NCBI RefSeq assembly: GCF_010183535.1
Contig: NC_071331.1
Span: 6,200,001 to 6,264,000, forward strand
Source of the DNA: Caenorhabditis remanei
Lineage: Eukaryota > Nematoda > Chromadorea > Rhabditida > Rhabditidae
Reading direction: 5' to 3'
Length of the DNA stretch: 64,000 nucleotides
The notes below the pieces were generated by a model that had not been told where the DNA came from, made no database searches, and was given only the letters and a program-made list of their open reading frames with translations. A program made the position numbers and the translations under genes. Below, piece by piece: positions 44,521-57,218 of the stretch. Position 1 is the stretch's first letter. Each line of letters opens with the position of its first letter.

Positions 44521-44526
44521 AATAAA
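44521..44526 (+). terminator. polyadenylation signal of jac-1
   Basis: AATAAA about 292 nt past the stop codon, in a T-rich 3' UTR. It is the first canonical hexamer downstream of the stop that I saw. Cleavage is expected about 10-20 nt later. Confidence 0.6.
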
Positions 44527-45023
44527 TCTAGATTACTGTAGAGATCGGTGTGCTTTCTTGTTTATATTCACGTTTTCGTAGTGAACGAAAAAGGAAAACG
44601 TGAATTTATGAGATAGCTGAAGCAGAAAATTTTTCAACGACCAAAATCGGTATAATCGGTATAATGTTATAGACTTCTATAAACTCTTCTTTTTCAATAT
44701 TCTCGAAATATATTTACCTCGAAACCGAAAGTCTAGTGAAGCGCGTTTGCACACCACTTGGCAAACTGCCAATTGAGTCACCGCCCTTCGCACAAAAAAG
44801 TCGAAAAAAATTTCAGCCCACAAAAAAATGTTTCGATACAGTTTTCGACCTTCGTGCTGATTTTACTGGGGCGCAGATGCTTCTCATGAATCAGATCTAA
44901 AAATTGCCTGTTTATAGTCAGCTAAATAATTTGCTTTGTAAATAGTTTCTTTTAAAAATCTGACTAATCTTTCGGGTATATACTAACGGAGTCAAAAATC
45001 TGACCAAATGTTTCAAAACTATT

Positions 45024-45031
45024 TGAAACAG
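45024..45031 (-). promoter_or_regulatory. CTGTTTCA box
   Basis: TGAAACAG after CTATT, downstream of jac-1. Confidence 0.52.
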
Positions 45032-45460
45032 AGAGTACGAAACTAAATTCGAATTTTAAAAACTGAAAACAAAGTGTATCTCTTTTCTTGAGATAAGTTT
45101 GATTTTTGTCTCATTTTCGCAGGGTTACAATTAAAATATCCTACTAAACTTCTGAAGAAGAATGAATAGATTCAAAATAACACAATTTTGAACTTGTAAG
45201 TTTCTATAGTGTCGCCTAATGCACAAATGGTGTTGCTCCTTGATTTGTGGATTTATACAACGAATCGTCTGCTCAAATTCTTTTTTATTTTTTTAAATTA
45301 TGCAAAACAGATTTTTTTTGAAAAGTGTTCAGAAGAGTTTGACGGCAAGTCGGTGGATCAACATGTCGTTTCGTAAAAGGATATTCTACTTTTGAGTTAT
45401 AGTTGTTTCTGGTGATTCCGAAACACTCTGAATACGTGTTCGAGAACTTTCTGCAGATGC

Positions 45461-45468
45461 TGAAACAG
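45461..45468 (-). promoter_or_regulatory. CTGTTTCA box
   Basis: TGAAACAG after AGATGC, beside a small GC-rich patch. Confidence 0.5.
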
Positions 45469-46133
45469 TTTTCACCTGCCCGGCCCGACTCAGCAAAATC
45501 TGATTGGACTATGCAACCCCGTCCGACGGCAGGTTTTTTTCAGAAACATAAGATTTTTAGCCATTTCAGACAATATTTTTTATCTAAAAATTGTAACAGT
45601 TTCAGAACATCCTCATTGTGAGAAACTTTTATTTAAAAAATGTTAGGAATACTTTAAGCTCAGGTTTCTGAACATCTTTTTTCTGTATCAAAAACTTCAA
45701 TTTCTCACGAAAATGAACGTTTTCTGGCTCATTCGATAGAGAATTTCATGATACACAATTCTGACAGATGAAACATTTTTTCATCTATTGCGCCGTCTAA
45801 AAACCTACAAATACTGCATTTTCAGTGCGAAAAAATAAAAATAAATTGAATTAAAACGTAAAACGTGAAAAAATTGACATCACGTTTCATTGCAGTTCTT
45901 TTTCGCAATGTGGGAGTCTGTGAGATGGTTAAAAAAGTAATTATTTTTAACCCCGGACTACAATTTTATGCTTAATGAAACTGCAGAAAAAACGAGTTAT
46001 CAAAGTACAAAAATTATCATTTTGGCTACTTTTTAGCACGACTGATGTTCTTAAATTTTTTTAATGCTATCACCGGGTTTCTCGAATTTCTCAAAGATTC
46101 TGCGGGAAATATCTAAGTTTTAACTGTTTCATA

Positions 46134-46141
46134 AAATTTTT
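46134..46141 (+). promoter_or_regulatory. CTGTTTCA box
   Basis: Exact core followed by TAAAATTTTTTTATG. Confidence 0.55.
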
Positions 46142-46718
46142 TTATGAGAAGTGATAAGTTTCCCACATGTCGTTGACAGAAACATATGTATTCATTAAAC
46201 AACTCTGTATTATATATCAATTCTAATTTGAATATTCAATAGCAGAAAGTTATTAAAATTTCTAAAAAAGTGTATAAGAGAAATGATGTCCACAGTATCA
46301 ATTAAGACTAAAAAAAGACTGAATAAACTTATTGAAAACGGGAAAAAAAGTATTATTGAAGCTTCTTACCGAATGGAAATTAGAATCTCAATGCGTTTCA
46401 CACGCTATAGTTTATTTAAAAAATTAGTAAATACGCAATACCACCGCGGGTAAATTCGAATCTTGCATTTTAAGATGAAAGGACAATGTTGAACACACCA
46501 ATTTTATCAATGACTAGTAACGTTTTTGCTTTTTTCAACAGAAAATAAATAATCACTGTAGAAATCGTGTACCATTTTACCGATTCACGTTCTTGTTAGT
46601 TTTGAAAGGAGGTGAAATATCATTTGAAATACGATTGATTACCATAAAGAGATCGCTGAAGCAGAAAATGAAGTATCTCAAAATGGAACTGACTATACAG
46701 TCAAACTGATCATTATTG

Positions 46719-46726
46719 CTGTTTCA
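46719..46726 (+). promoter_or_regulatory. CTGTTTCA box
   Basis: Exact core after CATTATTG; converges with the minus box at 46816. Confidence 0.55.
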
Positions 46727-46815
46727 AGATGGCCATTTATTCTTCCGAGCTTTCGCCATATTTAATTCTATTTTCGAATCGCAGTTTCAAAAGAAGAGAG
46801 CCATAACTCAAACCG

Positions 46816-46823
46816 TGAAACAG
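46816..46823 (-). promoter_or_regulatory. CTGTTTCA box
   Basis: TGAAACAG in AACCGTGAAACAGGTTTC, 97 bp from the opposing box at 46719. Confidence 0.52.
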
Positions 46824-46968
46824 GTTTCTTATTGGAATCAGTTTGGTCTTTTCAGATTTTTTCACGAGCTATTGTTTTTTTAGTTCACGTTCATATTATT
46901 GCTTTTATAATTTGGTCAGTCTGTATGTACCAAAGGCTGAAGTTCAAAATAACGCAAGTAAGCCAAAA

Positions 46969-46976
46969 CTGTTTCA
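46969..46976 (+). promoter_or_regulatory. CTGTTTCA box in duplicated array, intact copy
   Basis: Followed by TATATTCTGTAAATAAACAC; the paralogue near 48430 reads CTGTTCTA, so the core is lost there. Confidence 0.58.
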
Positions 46977-47855
46977 TATATTCTGTAAATAAACACATTT
47001 GTCATTTGACTGTTACACCAGTCGTTGTTATTTCGATTATGAAAAAAAACATCAGACTGGAGAATTATTGCAGAATAAGAGCACAATCTAGCAGAGATTT
47101 TGACACCATATTGAGATTTTTTTTTAAGTTTCAGAAAGAGAGAATTAGATATGCAGTTCTAAAACATTTCATTACAAATGAAAAATTAAAGAAACATTTT
47201 TTAATAGTTAAAGATAATTAACGTAATTGGTTTTAATTTTGCAGAAATTCCAACTGAACCATCTATGATTTAATGTTTTCACTAACTGTATTACCTTTAT
47301 GTTTTTATAGCTAATTATGAGCACATCGGGATAAAACCATAAAAGGATAGTTGTGACAATTCTGCAAGATCATATAATATTATCTGTCCAACTATAACCG
47401 GGCATTTTTATGTTATTTAGTTGTATTCAGCTAATTCCTCGTACGATTATGCCTGGTTACGTCTAAGAAAAATCATTGTCATCAAAACAATTTAATGGTT
47501 TTTCAAAACAGAGTAGAAATGCAGTTCGAAGTCCTTGGATCAAAAGATTTTTAATTTTTTCTTTTTTTTGTGATATTTTCACAATTTTCTCCAAGTTTTC
47601 AAGACAACTGAAAAGCGTGATATAGTAAAAATAATTGTATAGTATACTGAGATAACACAGCATTCTATCTCATTACTAGACTTTATGACATGTGTTCGAA
47701 ACATTATTTTTTGTAGCAAGAAACCATAGAAGTAATCGAATTTGAATTGCTGCATTAGACGAAATTCTTCTTTATAACTTCTTCTTTCGCGAGTGATTGA
47801 TCAATCTTTTTAGAGCTAAACAAAGTAATTTTTAGTGGGAATGAGACATGTATGA

Positions 47856-47998
47856 CATAGTTGTCCGTAATCCGGATTCCGGATTTCGGTATTTGAAAAA
47901 GTTCATTCCGGTTCCGGATTCCGGATACCGGAAAATTAAAAATTTGATTCCGGTTCCGGATTCCGGTTTTTCGGAAAATGGCATTCCGTACAACTATG
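47856..47998. mobile_element. hAT-type miniature element with GATTCCGG core, 143 bp
   Basis: Termini CATAGTTGT / ACAACTATG with exact 8-bp duplication ATGTATGA (47848-47855, 47999-48006). The core is short GATTCCGGTTCCGG repeats. Confidence 0.82.
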
Positions 47999-48056
47999 AT
48001 GTATGAATTTCTTACAGAGCAAGCTGTCACAATTTTGGGTCAAAATAGCACAGTTA

Positions 48057-48064
48057 TGAAACAG
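48057..48064 (-). promoter_or_regulatory. CTGTTTCA box in duplicated array
   Basis: TGAAACAG after CAGTTA; paralogous region at 49286 also has an exact core. Confidence 0.57.
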
Positions 48065-48855
48065 TTTCTTCAACATGTATTTATCAGTTTCACGTTGTCA
48101 TTAACCCATCATCGATTTTTGTTATTTTGATACAGTGGTTGAACTTCGTAAACACGACACTAGAAGGAAACTGATGTAACTATTTATTTTTCAATCACAT
48201 TTCATTATCAAAAAAGTTTTTAGAAACCTGCTCCTCACACACACTCCCGGTACCAGTTTCGTTCGCCCGAATCAACTGCTTTTAAAGCCTTTTTTTCTCC
48301 AAGGATGAGCAACTTAGTTTATTCATTTGCATTTCTACACTTATTTTATTCATTCGCATTTATACGTGTTCAGAACAACTTGAAAATAAATCTAGATTGC
48401 TTTCCATACGGAACGGCGTTTCTAAACGGATTCATCTGTTCTACAAATTCTGTAAAATAAACACATTTATCACTTGACTGTTACGTCAGGTGTTTTCAAA
48501 TTCTAAAGATGAATTAGACTGGAAAATTTTTGCAGAATCGAGAACATTTTTTTTAATAGAACGACACCTCTAATAGAACGACACCCATCTATACTCGGAA
48601 TTCATGAATATGATAACCCCAGTGTATTTTCTTGGTTCTGATTAGAAGCAGCGTGAATAGTAACCTCTAGATCAACAAATAGAACTTTCAAAAAAGTGTT
48701 TTCCGTTTAACTTTAATGAGTTTCTGAAATCACAAAATTTTTCTAAGAGGCGGTTGAAAAATAGGCCGACATGTCCCTCTAATACAGTTTTTACGGTAAT
48801 TATTACACAGTTATTACATTGTCGAACAAAACTCATAGTCATCAAAATGGTTTCT

Positions 48856-48863
48856 TGAAACAG
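48856..48863 (-). promoter_or_regulatory. CTGTTTCA box in duplicated array, intact copy
   Basis: In TTTCTTGAAACAGAGT; the paralogue at about 47502 reads TCAAAACAGAGT, core lost. Confidence 0.58.
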
Positions 48864-49285
48864 AGTCAAAATGCAGTTTGAAGTTGTTGGATCAAAAAAT
48901 CTTCTGGTTGTCTTAATTTTTTTGAAACGTTATCAATTTTCTCCAGGTTTCCAAGAAAACTGAAAAACGTGATATATCACGTTTTGTATACTGAGAGCAC
49001 ACTATTCCAACGTAAAGCAGGAAACGAATACATGGGTAGAATTGTCTTAACGAACTATCTCACTACTGGAAAACTTTATGACATGAGTCCGAAACATTAT
49101 AACAAGAATCCATAGAAGTAATCGAATTTGAATTGCTTCATTAGACAAAATTCTTCTTTAGAACTATTATCGCAAGTAATTGATCAATTTTTTTTTCAAG
49201 CTAAACACAGTAATTTTCAGTGAGAGTGAGACTTATTCTAATTTTTTGCCTAGCATGTTGTCGCAATTTCTGATTAAAATGACAC

Positions 49286-49293
49286 TGAAACAG
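49286..49293 (-). promoter_or_regulatory. CTGTTTCA box in duplicated array
   Basis: TGAAACAG in GACACTGAAACAGTTATC; the last exact box before an 11-kb gap. Confidence 0.57.
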
Positions 49294-50360
49294 TTATCCC
49301 AGTTTCACGCCTTCATTAAGCAACCATCGAATTCGTGTGAATTTGATGCAAATACAGCTCTTAATCAGGTGAACATCATTACCCGAAACTATTAAAAAAC
49401 TGTTGCAACTATCTATTTTTCAATCATATTTCATTTTCAAAATATTGTTTTTAACCTGTTTCTCACACATTAACGGCACCCGCTCTGAATTACTCCACTG
49501 CTTTTAAAGATGTTTATTATAAAAGGATGAGCGGGAATGTATAAATGAATACAAATCAAATGAATGAAAATTTTGATTTTCATCAAAAAATATTTGCCGA
49601 AACCGTGTTGATTTTATTATAATACGATTGATAGAAACGCCAACTACTCTCATGCATTTTCAAATGAAAATTTCTCTTTTATGATTGACATAAATTTTCA
49701 TATCACGAGGTACATGCAATCGCCGTTGATTATCTGTTGGCATTCTGCTCAAATAATTATTTCAGTGACGCAAAAAGTTAATACAGTTTTACAATTTTTT
49801 TTGCTATACGAAATGGCGGAGACTGAAGTAGAACATAGATCGGTTCGATGGTGCATTGCTCCTGCGTGTAGATCTGTTCACTTGTACACAAATTGAAAAC
49901 GTACGTAATCTTCCAGTGAAACAAACAACTTGAATGACAGTTGTCTTTCTAAAAACCTATATCTAACAAATATTCGAAAAACTGTTACCTATTGTACTGT
50001 GGCTGAAAGAGTGAAAAAGTTGGGTTTCAACAAATACGAAATTTCAACGATTAGGAAACCCAGTCTTTAAATACTGTTGCAATAAGCAACTTCCACAATG
50101 TGAATTCTTATTATAGTTGTGGAACAGAAAAATGAAACAATTTGAGAAAACCAATAAGTGTCGGAAACTGATTTTTTTGTATTTGCTTTCTGTTCTACCG
50201 ACAACACAATAATAAAAATATGTGTAATTTCTTCAGTTAAAATAATCACTAAAAGCGGTTAAAAAAAACTATATTTGGACACAAGAAAAACAAGGAACAA
50301 GCTTGTGCGGTCACCGTGAACTGAAAACGTGGTCAAATAATTTGCCTAGTCCTGATTGAC

Positions 50361-50637
50361 AGGGCCGGGCCGGTAAAGAAAGTTGCCGGCCCGGCCCGGC
50401 TCGATCGGCCCGGAGGCAAAAAAATGTGCACGATTTTTACACAAAATTGTTCGAAATTTTTAATAATTTTCATCAAAAATAGTCAAAAATCTTATGTAAA
50501 CTTGTGTTTTATCGAAATGTAAAAACATAGTCGAAAAGCCGAATTTTTTGCAAAAAAATCAAAAAAAATTTCGAAAAAATGGTTATTTTCAAATTTTTGT
50601 ACTGTGACCCGGTCCGGCTCGGCCCGTTGCAAGTATG
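50361..50637. mobile_element. third copy of the GGCCCGG-tipped element, left end lost
   Basis: Right terminus TTGCAAGTATG and core match the 8.0-kb copy, but the left CATACTTGCAA is missing and no target duplication is visible. A truncated or eroded copy. Confidence 0.75.
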
Positions 50638-51875
50638 ATTGAATCTATGGAAATTTGATGCAAAGGTTGCTTCCAATCAGGTGAACATCATAAAAGCGAC
50701 GCTAGAAGGTAACTGATGCAACTTTATTTTCATATTTCATTGTCACAATAGTTTTTTTAAACCTAATCCTCACACATCCACGGTACCAGTTTCGATCGCC
50801 CGAATTTTTTGAAGATACTTATTTTGAAAGGATATGGAAAGGATATCGAAAGTGATATGAATGAAAATTTTTATTTTAAAATATTTGCCGAAACCGTGTA
50901 GATTTTATTATAATACTTTTGTTGGAAACACCAAGTACTCTCATGCATTATCAAACGAAAACTTCTGTTGCATGATTGACATAAATTTTCATATCACGAG
51001 ATACATTTAATGAATTTGCTTCATTTTATTTAAATGCATATGTAGACTTGTCTTGATAATTGAAGCGTTACGATCTCTTCGATATGAGACTTTCTTAGTC
51101 GTTGATTATTTGTGGGCATTCTGCTCAAACAATTGTTTCAGTGACATAAAAATACTTATTAAAGTTTTCCAAACTTTTTTGTTTTACGAAATGGTGAAAA
51201 CTGAAGTAGAACATGATTATAGATCGGTTCGATGGAGCATTGCTCCTGCGTATAATTCTGTTCACTTGTACACAAATTGAAAACGTAATCTTGCAGTGAA
51301 ACAAAAAACGGGAATTTACATTCGAATCCCAGAATCTATGTTTCAAACAAATATTCAGAAGAACTGTTATTTTTGTGCACTGGCTGAAAGAGTGAAAAAG
51401 TTGAGTTTCAACGAATTCAAATAATCGACAATCAGAGACCCAATTTTCAAATGTTGTTGCAGTAAGCAACTTTTAGAATGTGAGTTCTCATTATAGTTCT
51501 GGAACAGAAAAAAATTATACAATTTGAGAAAACCAAGAAATTTCCGGAAAATTTATGCTGTTTTTTTAAAAATTAATAATTAAAAAATTTTTATTAACGA
51601 AAAAACTGTTACAACCCAAGGGAAGAACACTTCAATCTAAATGTTAATTGTGAAAAAAAGAAAATTGTATCTTTAAAAACTCTGGGTTAGAGAAGTTGAT
51701 TAAATAAACGAACAAATCCAGAAAAAATTTGTTTCAATTGGAATATAGTTGGTAGTGACCCATTTCGATCCAAGCGCGGGGATGCACTGTGTTACACACC
51801 AAAAGAAAAAGTATAATGCATTTCGAAAAAATGTATTATAGACCAATTAAGCATGATAAGTGAGGGTAAATATTT

Positions 51876-52501
51876 TTAAAGGTGGACTAAACTAAACTCG
51901 GATATTTTCACAGAATAATGTATGTGTACCTGTGAGTTCATTTTCATATCGAAAAAATTTTAAAATTCGGTCTGAAACCCGCTGAGTGCGATCGCCGGTG
52001 AGTTTGGGCATTTTTGCCGGCCGGTGAAAACTGGCGTTATGAAATTCGACTTTGGTCGTATGTTCATTTGTTCATTTCCGTGAGTTCATTATCATATCGA
52101 AAGACTTTTTCAATTCGGCCCAAACCCCGCTGAGAACAAGCGGCAAAACGTTTGGGCATTCCAGTGGCCGTGGAACATTCTAGAACTTTTTTCGAAAATG
52201 TTTTTTTTGCATGTTTCCATCGGGTTTTTCTACCATTTTTGTACTATTTCTGTCAAATTTTGCCGTTTACTTTCTTTATTGAAAGAACACAGCAAAAATG
52301 AGCGAAAATACCGACAACATTTGAAAAAATCAACATGGCCGAAGTCGAATTTCTAGGCCACCGAAATGCCCAAACTCACCGGCGATCGCTCTCAGCGGGT
52401 TTCAGACCAATTTTAAAAATTCTTTCGATATAAAAATGAACTCACAGGTACCCATACATTATTCTATGAAAAAATCAGAGTTGAGTTTAGTTCACCTTTA
52501 A
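51876..52501. mobile_element. palindromic element, 626 bp
   Basis: TTAAAGGTGGACTAAACTAA at the left is mirrored by TTAGTTCACCTTTAA at the right. Inner arms share CGGCGATCGC and GCGGGTTTCAGACC in reverse orientation. The centre near 52030-52340 is less symmetric. Confidence 0.8.
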
Positions 52502-53284
52502 CCTATCTGAAACTTACATTTTTTAAATTAACCAGATTCAAACTAGCGGGAAACAGAAAAAGCATATTAAAATTTGAAGAGAAAATTGATAACAACACAA
52601 GTCTTGATGGTTAAGTATTTTCTGAACCGTTGTTTTTTTTTCATGATTTCTAAGTAAGTAATAATACAAATATTTACAATTTCTAAGATTTCAGAAAATG
52701 AGTCGAAGAAAATCTTGAAACACTGGTTCAGATCGTCCCTAACATCAATTGCTTTGTTGCAATCACGTGACCTTCATAAGCTACACATCAGCCAAACCGA
52801 TCCGATTCGTTTAGCTTTCCACATTGTTGTAAAAAAACAGTATCTGCTAGTTTTATCATTTTACTAAAAATAAGTGTCATGTGTTGAGTGAAAGCAATCA
52901 CAAGAAACAGTTAAAAAAACTCTATTTGGATACAACAGAAGAACCAAGCAAAACAGATGATGGTAACTCTAGAAAACAAAAACGAAACGAAGTTTATTAA
53001 AGGTTGAAAAAAGCAAGATAGAGTCTTAATTTTAGAGGGTTATGTATGACAGTTTTAACGCGGAATAGTTTGTAGGTCGAGTCCGTGTAAAGCTTGCTGT
53101 GTGGTGGCTGGTCTTGGGATTGTCACAGGTTGGGAAGATTATGTGTAAAGAAAGTGGCGTGCCTGGAAATAGATTTCCAGACCCTGATCGGAATGTGGAT
53201 GGGCTTTGAATGACTATGACGAAAGAGTATTGAAAGAATCATCTTGTAGAACCTTCGAATAGTCTTCAGTCGTATTTGAAACTG

Positions 53285-54894
53285 ACATGGAATGTATTTT
53301 GACTGGCCCCCCTAACCTATCGCTTTTATTTGCTTAATTGATAGTTTTCAGAGAGAGAACACTAACCTAAAAGGGTTTTCTTGTGACGTGACCTGGTTTT
53401 TGAAAAATTGAGATTTTTCAAAAATGCAATTTTTTCTCAAAAATTTTTTTCTTCTATTTTTTTGTCTGTAATGCAGCATGGATGGCAAGTAGAAAATACA
53501 TGTATTAGATAGCTAATGTCCTTGGCTACAAAAAACACAAATTTAAATAAAAAAATTAATTTTGAAAATTTTTGAATTTTTCAAAAAACTGATGACCTCC
53601 AAAAAAAATGTTTTTTTTCATCCACGAATATTTGATTTTTCAATTTGAAAAAAAAGAACAACTCATTTAAAGTATTTTTACAAAAAAAATTTTTGGGGTC
53701 ACCGGACTTTGAAGCGAGATATAAGGATTTGAAAAATTTCGTTTTTCAAAAAAGAGCAATGAATGGGGTGTGCAGAATGTGGAACCCAATTCACAACAAA
53801 GATGAAACCTTTGAATGGAACCGAATGAACACAGGTTATGTATAAGTTATAAGTACCTGATTTTGAAATTAGAACTTTTTTCGTCAACTCTACGAGAAAG
53901 GGCACATGTTCAAAAAGAGCAAATTTTCCGGACGAGATGAAAATTCAGATGCTCATAACTACTTAAAAACTCCAGTAAAACGGTTAAAGTTAATAAAAAC
54001 GTGCTGAATACGTCTAGTTTATCAAAATACATCATTTTGAGCAATTTTGAAATTTTTTATTTTTTTCGATTTTCAGATTTATTTTCATGTGGTACCCCCT
54101 TATGAAAATCGAAAAAAATTCAAAAAATTCAAAATTGCTCAAAATGATGTATTTTGATAAACTAGACGTATTCAGCACGTTTTTATTAACTTTAACCGTT
54201 TTACTGGAGTTTTTAAGTAGTTATGAGCATCTGAATTTTCATCTCGTCCGGAAAATTTGCTCTTTTTGAACATGTGCCCTTTCTCGTAGAGTTGACGAAA
54301 AAAGTTCTAATTTCAAAATCAGGTACTTATAACTTATACATAACCTGTGTTCATTCGGTTCCATTCAAAGGTTTCATCTTTGTTGTGAATTGGGTTCCAC
54401 ATTCTGCACACCCCATTCATTGCACTTTTTTGAAAAACGAAATTTTTCAAATCCTTATATCTCGCTTCAAAGTCCGGTGACCCCAAAAATTTTTTTTGTA
54501 AAAATACATTAAATGAGTTGTTCTTTTTTTTCAAATTGAAAAATCAAATATTCGTGGATGAAAAAAAAAATTTTTTTTGGAGGTCATCAGTTTTTTGAAA
54601 AATTCAAAAATTTTCAAAATTAATTTTTTTATTTAAATTTGTGTTTTTTGTAGCCAAGGACATTAGCTATCTAATACATGTATTTTCTACTTGCCCTCCA
54701 TGCTGCATTACAGACAAAAAAATTGAAGAAAAAATTTTTTGAGAAAAAATTGCATTTTTGAAAAATCTCAATTTTTCAAAAACCAGGTCACGTCACAAGA
54801 AAACCCTTTTTGGTTAGTGTTCTCTCTCTGAAAACTATCAATTAAGCAAATAAAAGTGATAGGTTAGGGGGGCCAGTCAAAATACATTCCATGT
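53285..54894. mobile_element. very long near-perfect palindrome, 1.6 kb
   Basis: ACATGGAATGTATTTTGACT at 53285 is mirrored at 54875-54894, and the arms (about 800 bp each) pair to a spacer of only about 13-27 nt around 54089. Only isolated mismatches are visible. The paired 66- and 68-codon ORFs occur once per arm and are mirror images. Confidence 0.88.
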
Positions 54895-55224
54895 GAGACT
54901 ACATGATTCTGTTCCGGAGTATCTATTAATTTTCGACGTATACTATCTCTATCAATAAAAATACTTTTTACGTTTTATTGAAATTGTATGAATCACCAAA
55001 TACCCGAGTATTTTGAATTTTCATTCGAAGTTAATGGAGAACTCAGTAGTAAAAGTTGGCTGAATGTTTCCTACGTAACTGCTTTGAGGGATACAAACTT
55101 ATGACCGAACGCTCGTGGTTACAGTACTGTGCCCAACTGCGTCTGGCAGACGAGATCATTGTCGGAACCGCGTGAGCTAATTATAAGTGCGGGTGCCAAC
55201 CAATCACAATTTTTGCGTTCCCAC

Positions 55225-55531
55225 CATACTTGCAAACCGGGCCAAAACGGGCCGACACGGGCCGGCTCGTAACTCGCTTCAAACGCAATATTATGAGCTG
55301 AAAAATATACCAAAATGTAGAACTCGACGATTTCTATCTCCGTGACCTTATACGGGCCGGATGGCCATTCGTTAATGAGCCGCGGGCCGGGAAAAAGTGA
55401 CAAAAAACGCGAAAATCGCCAAAAAAGCCATTCTAGCCCGGCCCGCGGCATATTAACGAATAGACATCCGGCCCGTAGTAGTCTCGCGCCAGCCCGTGTC
55501 GGCCCGTTTCGACTCGCGCCAGCCCAACGAG
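55225..55531. mobile_element. GC-rich element related to the GGCCCGG family
   Basis: Begins CATACTTGCAAACCGGGCC and carries repeated ACGGGCC / GGCCCGT in both orientations. The right terminus is not identifiable. Confidence 0.5.
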
Positions 55532-56603
55532 CTGTTAGAGGCGTAATGCAAATAGCACATTAATGTGAAACTTTTAGCAAATTTATAACACTAGTGATAG
55601 CATTAATATTTACCTTTCGAATTATAATTGAAAAAATTGATTAAATAGATCAATCTAATACAACCATTGATGAGTTTGACATGTGAGTGTGACAGATATT
55701 TTATGAAGGATACTGAATTTGAATAAACTATCGACAGTGTTAACTAGAATGTCAAATTACTAAAATGTCAAACAAACATTTCTGAAATATCATGGAATTG
55801 TAGCAGAAAAGATTAGAGTTGTGAGTGATAAGCTTATTTAAGGTTTTAAATTTGAACAAGTAACAACTTTGAAAATAATTTTTCATTGCTGTTGCTTCCA
55901 AAGCAGAAACATTGTCGAAGCTCCATTTTTCGTTTTTATTTCCAAATTGAACAGAACAGAAGATCAGTTGATCGTTTTGAGCTGAATTTCTCGTTTTTGC
56001 AAGTATTTCACCGAGCAGCCATGATTCATTAAAAGCGAGGGGAGTGTTACTAAATAAATCAAATGTGCGTAACAGAAACTCAATTATAAAGACGAAGTCC
56101 GGTTTTGATAACATGGCAATTAAAAAAAAACAATCAAACGTGCGTGAAACAAAATAATTTTTCAAAACAATGTAGTATTACGTAGAAATAAAAATGAACA
56201 GAAAAATCAATACATCTGAGAAACTAATCAAAACTTATATTATATATATATGAACTTCTTATAAGAAGACTATGTATTGTATGTTTTTTTTCCTTTCTAC
56301 CGTGAGAAGAAAATAGCAGTGAGTAAAACTAGTAGATAAATAAATTGTTTTGGCAATTCGAATTCCTCCAGCAGCGAACAATTTGACAAGGGAACCCCGA
56401 GCACTTGCAAGTTTGGAATTCGATGAAACTTTGGTGGAAGGTCAAGGACCACTCCAATAGAGTTCCCACAAAATATTGGAATCCGCCCGGGACTCTGCTC
56501 CGAGTTATGGGCTCTCAAAGTTCAGCTCAGATTTAACACAGTAAACCTCATTTCCTCACTTCTCAACAGTTCCCAAAAATTCACTTCCCTCCCTTTGCCA
56601 CGT

Positions 56604-56680
56604 TTTCGACTGGCCGAGTGGCCGAGGGGATGTGCGTTGAGTTACTGCTGGAAGGGGAAAGGGATCGACCCCATGCCAGG
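56604..56680 (+). ncRNA. tRNA-derived (tRNA-Ser-like) sequence, left arm of palindrome
   Basis: TGGCCGAGTGG (56611-56621) matches the tRNA A-box and GGATCGACCCC (56662-56672) the B-box, 40 bp apart, followed by T-runs that could end pol III transcription. No matching acceptor stem is visible, so I read it as a SINE-like relic, not a tRNA gene. Confidence 0.45.
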
Positions 56681-57141
56681 AATTTTGGTTTTTTATTTTT
56701 TTGTCTTTCCTGGATGGACAGTTTCATCCTTTTTTGAATGTTTTGGGTGATTTTTTATATTGTCTTGTACTTATTTTACCATGAAATTTCATTATTTGAA
56801 GTTTTGGAAAAATTATTTTTTTTGGATGAAATTTTCAAAGTTCCTTACCCCTTGGGTACCAATTTTATACCAAAAACATGTTCATCGAAATAACGTTTGG
56901 GAATAGTCAACGACAGTACCCATGAACACATAATAATCTATTAGAGACATGAAATGTCCAGTCCTGAAGTTGGTTTGTAGTGATTTCGATCCAAGTTTGC
57001 AAGTTTATCCAAAACTTTTACCGAAGACTGATTAAAAATACACTTCTAATGTCTCTCTAATAGATTATGTGTCACCCAAAACATTCAAAAAAGGATGAAA
57101 CTGTCCATCCAGGAAAGACAAAAAAATAAAAAACCAAAATT

Positions 57142-57218
57142 CCTGGCATGGGGTCGATCCCTTTCCCCTTCCAGCAGTAACTCAACGCACATCCCCTCGG
57201 CCACTCGGCCAGTCGAAA
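57142..57218 (-). ncRNA. tRNA-derived sequence, right arm of palindrome
   Basis: Mirror copy: B-box at 57150-57160 and A-box at 57201-57211 on the minus strand. The two copies point toward the loop, so pol III transcripts, if made, would converge. Confidence 0.45.

Larger units (their letters stand above)
46400..51500. repeat. array of diverged tandem duplications
   Basis: Blocks recur about 1.3-1.5 kb apart: 46969-47085 with 48435-48540; 47480-47560 with 48835-48905; 47661-47846 with 49048-49230; 48160-48295 with 49370-49510 and 50690-50815; 49620-50130 with 50920-51500. CTGTTTCA-type boxes lie in several blocks, intact in one copy and mutated in another. Confidence 0.8.

Noticed and set aside
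46832..47221. 129-codon ORF with a hydrophobic segment
   Set aside because: Lies within diverged tandem duplications; the paralogous block near 48.4 kb does not keep the frame.
49681..51280. Two similar ORFs ending in IAPA..SVHLYTN
   Set aside because: Similarity comes from the duplicated DNA block at 49.6-50.1 and 50.9-51.5 kb; upstream parts are not conserved as protein, so coding is not supported.
53645..54534. Two pairs of nearly identical 66- and 68-codon ORFs on opposite strands
   Set aside because: They are mirror images from the two arms of the 53.3-kb palindrome, not paralogous genes.
56604..56680. Functional tRNA-Ser gene
   Set aside because: A-box and B-box fit, but no acceptor stem pairs and the sequence is embedded in both arms of a palindrome.
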